A stretch of 8,689 nucleotides of DNA from Alphaproteobacteria bacterium (GTDB lineage Bacteria > Pseudomonadota > Alphaproteobacteria > Sphingomonadales > Sphingomonadaceae). Location: contig JAHJWA010000387.1 of the NCBI GenBank assembly GCA_018828205.1, positions 1 through 8,689 on the forward strand, given 5' to 3'. This document shows, piece after piece, positions 4,904 to 8,689 of this stretch; positions within the stretch are counted from its first letter, which is position 1; each line of letters starts with the position of its first letter. Under the pieces are notes generated by a model that was not told the DNA's origin, made no database searches, and saw nothing but the letters and a program-made list of their open reading frames with translations. A program made the position numbers and the translations under genes.

Positions 4904-6031
4904 TCAATTCTTGCCGTAATCCTGCCTAAAATTGGCGGCGAATCCGGCGAATTCGCCCGTGCCGATCGCCTCGCGCATCGCCTGCATCAGCTGCTGGTAG
5001 AAGGCGATGTTGTGCTCGGTCATCAGCACCGCGCCCAGGATCTCGCCCGCCTTGACGAGGTGGTGCAGATAGGCGCGGCTGTAGGTGGCGCAGGTGTCGC
5101 AGGCGCAGCGCGGATCGAGAGGCTCGAGGTCCTCGGCGAAGCGGGCGTTGCGCAGGTTGATCGGACCGTTCCAGGTGAAGGCCTGGCCGTTGCGCCCCGA
5201 GCGGCTCGGCAGCACGCAGTCGAACATGTCGATCCCGCGCTCGACCGCGCCGACCAGATCGTCGGGCTTGCCGACTCCCATCAGATAGCGCGGTGCCTCC
5301 TCGGGCAATTGACCGGGGGCGAAATCGAGCGTGGCGAACATCGCCTCCTGCCCTTCGCCCACCGCCAGCCCGCCGATCGCATAACCGTCGAAGCCGATCT
5401 CGCGCAAAGCCGCAGCGGATCGGCCGCGCAGCCCCTCGTCGAGCGCGCCCTGCTGGATACCGAACAAAGCGGCGCGGGTCGCGTGTTCGCCCCCGGCGTC
5501 GAAGGCATCGCGGCTGCGCTGCGCCCAGCGCATCGACATTTCCATGCTCGCCTCGATCTCGGCGAAGGGCCGGTCGGCGCGGGGGCATTCGTCGAAGGCC
5601 ATGACGATGTCCGACCCCAACAGCCGCTGGATTTCCATCGAGCGCTCGGGGGTCAGCATGTGCTTCGAGCCGTCGAGATGGCTGCGGAACTCGACGCCCT
5701 CCTCGGTCAGCTTGTTGAGGTCGGACAGGCTCATCACCTGATAGCCGCCGCTGTCGGTGAGGATCGGACGCGACCAGTTCATAAAGGAATGGAGGCCTCC
5801 GAGCCGCGCCATCCGCTCGGCGCCGGGGCGCAGCATGAGATGATAGGTGTTGCCCAGGATAATATCGGCGCCGGTCCTGCGCACCGCTTCGGGCTTCATC
5901 GCCTTGACCGTCGCTGCTGTGCCAACGGGCATGAAGGCGGGGGTGCGGATCTCGCCGCGCAGCATCGCGATACTGCCGGTGCGCGCCCTGCCGTCGGTCG
6001 CATCGATGCGGAAGGCAAACCTCTCGGCCAT
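4904..6031 (-). CDS. tgt: tRNA-guanine transglycosylase (queuine/preQ1 insertion)
   Basis: Tgt swaps guanine 34 of tRNAs with GUN anticodons (Asp, Asn, His, Tyr) for preQ1, the committed tRNA step of queuosine synthesis. The 375-residue TIM-barrel protein is full length. Visible motifs are DSGGYQVMSLS (catalytic-site D93), FDECPR (147-151), GIQQGA (191-196), GGLAVGE (220-226) and FDCVLPSRSGRNGQAFTWNG, with nucleophile D271 (equivalent to Z. mobilis D280). The zinc site is C309, C311, C314 and H340, with the same 2-3-26 spacing as the Z. mobilis enzyme. The start is ATG 6031 (MAERFAF), two bases after the stop of the DUF481 gene. A TTG two codons earlier (6037) would overlap that stop by four bases, but the family usually begins at the ERF motif. 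No strong Shine-Dalgarno is seen, so coupling to the upstream gene is likely. Confidence 0.97.
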   Translation of the reverse strand: MAERFAFRIDATDGRARTGSIAMLRGEIRTPAFMPVGTAATVKAMKPEAVRRTGADIILGNTYHLMLRPGAERMARLGGLHSFMNWSRPILTDSGGYQVMSLSDLNKLTEEGVEFRSHLDGSKHMLTPERSMEIQRLLGSDIVMAFDECPRADRPFAEIEASMEMSMRWAQRSRDAFDAGGEHATRAALFGIQQGALDEGLRGRSAAALREIGFDGYAIGGLAVGEGQEAMFATLDFAPGQLPEEAPRYLMGVGKPDDLVGAVERGIDMFDCVLPSRSGRNGQAFTWNGPINLRNARFAEDLEPLDPRCACDTCATYSRAYLHHLVKAGEILGAVLMTEHNIAFYQQLMQAMREAIGTGEFAGFAANFRQDYGKN

Positions 6032-6033
6032 GG

Positions 6034-6990
6034 TCAAAACCCGTAGATGATGGTGGCGCGGGTCAGCGTGTCGGTGGTGACATTGCCGACCGGAGGACTG
6101 CTGTCATAGTCCACCTGATAGGACAGCCGCGTGCGCAGGCTGTCGGTGACCCGGAAATCCAGCCCGGTGATCAGATTGAGCGTGGTACCGGCGGCATCGA
6201 ACACCGCCACCGCCTGACCGCCGGTCTCGGCAAGCGCGTTGACGTCCTGGGTGAGCGTCAGCCGCTCGAGCATGCGCCAGTCGAAATCAGCCCCCACCAG
6301 TCCGGCGATGCGGCTCTCGCGGCTTCCGTCGGTGGACTCGGTGATCCGAAAAGCGGGGCCCGCCTTGACCGAAAGCGAGAAATCCTCGCTATCGGCGATG
6401 TTGTAACCCAGCCCACCCGAGATCGCGTAGCGACCGGTGACGCCCTGGACCCGGTCGCGCTCGAATTGTGCCAGCCCGTAGGCGAAAACGTCCTCGCCGA
6501 ATTGCCAGCGCGGTTCGTAGGCGAAGAGGAAGTTCTCGCGGCTGGTGACGCCGTTCTGGCTCTGATAATCCGCCCGTGCGCGCACCCGGTGCGTCCAGTC
6601 GATGCCTTCGCGGATCAGCGAGAGCGAGGCCGTCAACCCGGCCGTATCGCTGTTGCCGCTCGACTGAAAACCGCCCAGCTCGCCTTCGCCGCTCCACAGC
6701 TCGAGCAGTCCGGAGGAGCGGATCGATTCTTCGTGCTGCGCGGCGGCGAGCGTGTCGCGTTCCGCTTTGGCGGCAGCCCATTCGGTCTCGATCGCGGCGA
6801 TCGCCTCGGCTTCGCCGGGATAGGCGCTGCGGGCGAGTTCCAGCGCGGTGGCGACCTTGGCAGGATCGCCGGTCGCACGAGCGGCCTCGATCATCGCGCG
6901 TACGCCCTCGGGCAGTTCCGCTTGCGCGGGCATTGCCCAGGAAGAAAGGAGGGCTGCGGCGACGAGCGAGGGACGGGCGTGCAGGATCAT
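6034..6990 (-). CDS. DUF481 outer-membrane beta-barrel protein
   Basis: A predicted outer-membrane protein of the DUF481 (YdiY, 'salt-induced outer membrane protein') family; function unknown. From ATG 6990 it has 318 residues. A signal peptide MILHARPSLVAAALLSSWAM ends in PAQA, with cleavage after residue 24. A helical, Ala/Glu-rich stretch follows (about 25-90), a possible periplasmic coiled segment. From about residue 95 amphipathic strands alternate with short turns (GGFQSSGNSDTAGLTASLSL, YEPRWQFGEDVFAYG, YAISGGLGYNIADSEDFSLS). The protein ends TRATIIYGF, and a terminal phenylalanine is the usual BamA recognition signal. The 'SSGNSDTAGL' entry resembles the GNS/GNT hallmark of DUF481. An in-frame TTG at 7008 adds six residues but lengthens the signal unnaturally. 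The gene starts 18 bp after the ABC permease stop and abuts tgt, so it is probably mid-operon. Confidence 0.88.
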   Translation of the reverse strand: MILHARPSLVAAALLSSWAMPAQAELPEGVRAMIEAARATGDPAKVATALELARSAYPGEAEAIAAIETEWAAAKAERDTLAAAQHEESIRSSGLLELWSGEGELGGFQSSGNSDTAGLTASLSLIREGIDWTHRVRARADYQSQNGVTSRENFLFAYEPRWQFGEDVFAYGLAQFERDRVQGVTGRYAISGGLGYNIADSEDFSLSVKAGPAFRITESTDGSRESRIAGLVGADFDWRMLERLTLTQDVNALAETGGQAVAVFDAAGTTLNLITGLDFRVTDSLRTRLSYQVDYDSSPPVGNVTTDTLTRATIIYGF

Positions 6991-7008
6991 TGCCGCGCCG
7001 ATAGCCAA

Positions 7009-7776
7009 TCAGGCGCGCAGTCGCCAGCCCGTCTTGAAGATCGTGGCGATGATCGCGACGCAGGTCGCGAGGAAACCCAGCGTGATCGCGAAGCTGATCC
7101 AGATGTCGACATCCGCGCTGCCGTAGAAGGTCCAGCGCAGCCCGCTGACCAGATAGACGATCGGGTTGAACAGCGCGATCGTGTCCCAGGGTTCCGGCAG
7201 CATGTCGATCGAGTAGAAGGTGCCGCCAAGGAAAGTGAGCGGGGTGAGGAACAGCAGCGGGATGATCCCCAGCTTCTCGAAATTGTCCGCCCAGACGCCG
7301 AGAATAAAGCCGAACAGGCTAAAGCTCGCGGCGACGAGGATGATATAGATCACCGCCAGCACCGGGTGCGCGATCGAGTAATCGACGAACAGTCGCGCGG
7401 TGAGCAGGATGATCGCGGCCAGGATCAGGCTCTTGACCGCCGCCGCGCCGACGAAGCCCGCCAGCGTTTCCCCGACCCCCACGGGCGCGGAGAGCAGTTC
7501 GTAGATCGTGCCGGTGAAGCGCGGCATGTAGATACCGAAACTGGCGTTGCTGGTGGTTTCCCCCAGCAGGGTGAGCATCAGCAGTCCGGGAATGATGAAG
7601 GCGCCGTAATCGACCCCGCCGAGATCGGGCATGCGCCCGCCGATCGCCGCCCCGAAGACGATAAAATAGAGCGAGGTGGTGAGCACCGGGGCGATGATCG
7701 ACTGGAAGGCGGTGCGGAAGGCGCGCATGATCTCGCGGATGAAGATCGACCAGGCGGAGCGGGCACTGAAATGCAT
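7009..7776 (-). CDS. ABC-2 type exporter permease (YadH-like)
   Basis: The 255-residue membrane subunit of an ABC exporter; substrate unknown. Hydrophobic segments lie near residues 26-47, 58-75, 104-130, 138-162, 171-190 and 226-248, the usual six-helix ABC-2 layout. The C-terminal ABC-2 block FLTPLTFLGGTFYSIDMLP then NPIVYLVSGLRWTFYG is clear. The whole protein, including the MMHF-like start, resembles E. coli YadH as I remember it, and the NodJ group more distantly. The ATPase stop TGA overlaps the ATG at 7776 by one base, in the arrangement GTGATG. A GTG at 7779 is an equally legal start, one residue longer with a 4-bp overlap. AAGGGAG (minus strand, 7791-7785) is eight bases from the ATG and five from the GTG, so I chose ATG. 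It is clearly co-translated with the ATPase. Confidence 0.94.
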   Translation of the reverse strand: MHFSARSAWSIFIREIMRAFRTAFQSIIAPVLTTSLYFIVFGAAIGGRMPDLGGVDYGAFIIPGLLMLTLLGETTSNASFGIYMPRFTGTIYELLSAPVGVGETLAGFVGAAAVKSLILAAIILLTARLFVDYSIAHPVLAVIYIILVAASFSLFGFILGVWADNFEKLGIIPLLFLTPLTFLGGTFYSIDMLPEPWDTIALFNPIVYLVSGLRWTFYGSADVDIWISFAITLGFLATCVAIIATIFKTGWRLRA

Positions 7777-8689
7777 CACGCGGGCTCCCTTGCGGCCGTG
7801 GCCGGCTGGGGCGTTTCGCCCTCGCCCAGCACCGAGACGAAAATATCCTCGAGGCTGCTCTCACGTACATCGATCCCGGTGTAGTCGATCCCGGCATGGG
7901 TCAGCGCCTTGGTCAGCGAGGCGACCTCTTCCTTGCCCTTGCCGGTGCCGTCGCCGCCGCGATAGCACAGGCCCAGCCCGCCATGCTCGATCTCGATCGG
8001 GAAATCCGCCAGCGCGGGCGGGATGACGGCCATCGGCTCGGCCAGCGTGATATGCGCCTCGGTACGGCCGAGCCGCGCCATCATCGCGGTTTTCTCGTCG
8101 ACCATCAGCAGCCGCCCGTTGCGGATCACCCCGACGCGGTCGGCCATTTCCTCGGCTTCCTCGATATAATGGGTGGTGAGAATCACGGTGACGCCGCGCG
8201 CGCGCATCTGGCCGATCAGCTGCCACATGCCCTTGCGCAGTTCGACATCGACGCCCGCTGTGGGTTCGTCGAGGAACAGCAGGTCGGGTTCGTGCGCCAG
8301 CGCCTTGGCGATCAGCACGCGGCGCTTCATCCCGCCCGAAAGCGCCATGATCCGCTCGTCGCGCTTGTCCCACAGGCTGAGCGAACGCAGGATCTCCTCG
8401 ATCCGCGCGGGGTTGGGCGGCAGGCCGAACAGCCCGCGCGAAAAGGCGACCGCGCGGCGGACCGGCTCGAACATGTCGGTGGCGAGTTCCTGCGGCACCA
8501 GACCGATGCGCTTGCGCGCCTGGCGCCAGTCGCGCGAGAGATCGTGACCGAAGGCGCGGATGGTGCCCGAGGAGGGCGTGACCATCCCGCAGACGGCGCC
8601 GATCAGCGTGGTCTTGCCCGCCCCATTGGGCCCGAGCAGAGCGAAAATCTCGCCCTTGGTGATGGTCAGATCGACATCGTCGAGCGCTC
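7776..8689 (-). CDS. ABC exporter ATP-binding protein (YadG-like), 5' end beyond the window
   Basis: The nucleotide-binding subunit that powers the adjacent permease. The reading frame is open to the right edge, with 303 residues visible, so the first residues (perhaps 10-20) are missing. The visible start reads ALDDVDLTITKGEIFALLGP and continues into the Walker A GPNGAGKTT (about residues 19-27). Then come the Q-loop LVPQE, signature LSGGMKRRVLIAKAL, Walker B LLFLDEP followed by TAGVD (D-loop), and H-loop ILTTHYIEEAEEMADR. All catalytic motifs are intact. The C-terminal extension after about residue 220 (AHITLAEPMAVIPPALADFP onward) is typical of ABC-2 exporter ATPases. An ATG at 8585 must not be used as the start, because it lies after Walker A. 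The TGA stop overlaps the permease start, so the two subunits are made together. Confidence 0.95.
   Translation of the reverse strand, partial: ALDDVDLTITKGEIFALLGPNGAGKTTLIGAVCGMVTPSSGTIRAFGHDLSRDWRQARKRIGLVPQELATDMFEPVRRAVAFSRGLFGLPPNPARIEEILRSLSLWDKRDERIMALSGGMKRRVLIAKALAHEPDLLFLDEPTAGVDVELRKGMWQLIGQMRARGVTVILTTHYIEEAEEMADRVGVIRNGRLLMVDEKTAMMARLGRTEAHITLAEPMAVIPPALADFPIEIEHGGLGLCYRGGDGTGKGKEEVASLTKALTHAGIDYTGIDVRESSLEDIFVSVLGEGETPQPATAAREPA

Noticed and set aside
5012..6046. 344-codon plus-strand open frame opposite tgt
   Set aside because: Tgt is unmistakable on the other strand. The plus frame is rich in His/Arg/Ala and has no family resemblance.
6466..7884. 472-codon plus-strand open frame opposite the DUF481 and ABC permease genes
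   Set aside because: It spans two real genes and their junction on the other strand. Its extreme Arg/Asp/Glu/Gln content is the mirror of membrane and barrel codons.
8583..8585. ATG as start of the ABC ATPase
   Set aside because: The frame continues upstream through an intact Walker A motif to the window edge, so the gene is longer and simply cut by the boundary.
1..8689. tRNA/rRNA genes, CRISPR arrays, insertion sequences or phage genes
   Set aside because: I saw no spaced direct repeats, no cloverleaf-like sequence, no transposase or integrase motifs and no abrupt composition break. The window is dense housekeeping and envelope genes.

Overview
The window looks like ordinary chromosomal DNA from a GC-rich alphaproteobacterium. 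The order Sphingomonadales, and probably the Erythrobacteraceae (Erythrobacter, Qipengyuania or Altererythrobacter type), is my best reading. This rests on the S4, Tgt and NrdR protein sequences, the GC-rich third positions and the style of the small secreted protein. The assignment is inference from remembered sequence styles and no search was run. Eight genes are complete and one ABC ATPase runs off the right edge. I see no mobile element, CRISPR array, tRNA, rRNA or integration scar.

Layout. Bases 1-1243 hold a rightward housekeeping pair, nrdR (ribonucleotide reductase regulator) and a TrmJ-type tRNA 2'-O-methyltransferase, which overlap by 8 bp. Next is a small secreted two-cysteine protein (1335-1571). 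It converges on a short leftward chorismate mutase of the AroQ/PchB type (1588-1905). A 207-bp divergent spacer follows. It carries a good promoter and a structured 5' leader for rpsD (ribosomal protein S4, 2113-2727), and rpsD ends at a textbook intrinsic terminator (2753-2782).

From 2843 to the right edge everything is on the minus strand. In transcription order (right to left) the genes are an ABC-2 exporter ATPase (partial), its YadH-like permease, a DUF481 outer-membrane beta-barrel protein, tgt (queuosine tRNA-guanine transglycosylase) and a secreted S9-family prolyl-oligopeptidase-like hydrolase. The first four are packed so tightly (1-nt overlap, 18-bp gap, 2-bp gap) that they are probably one transcript. 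The S9 gene follows after 63 bp and may have its own promoter.

How the genes relate. Three genes serve tRNA and translation (trmJ, rpsD, tgt), and one regulates dNTP supply (nrdR). One makes prephenate for aromatic amino acids (chorismate mutase). The rest serve the envelope: an exporter, an outer-membrane protein, a periplasmic peptidase and a small secreted protein.

The most interesting unexplained signal is in the rpsD leader. Two hairpins and a loop-to-downstream complementarity there can form a pseudoknot. Because S4 autoregulates through an mRNA pseudoknot in E. coli, this may be an undescribed alphaproteobacterial S4 autoregulatory element. I found no convincing new multi-gene system.
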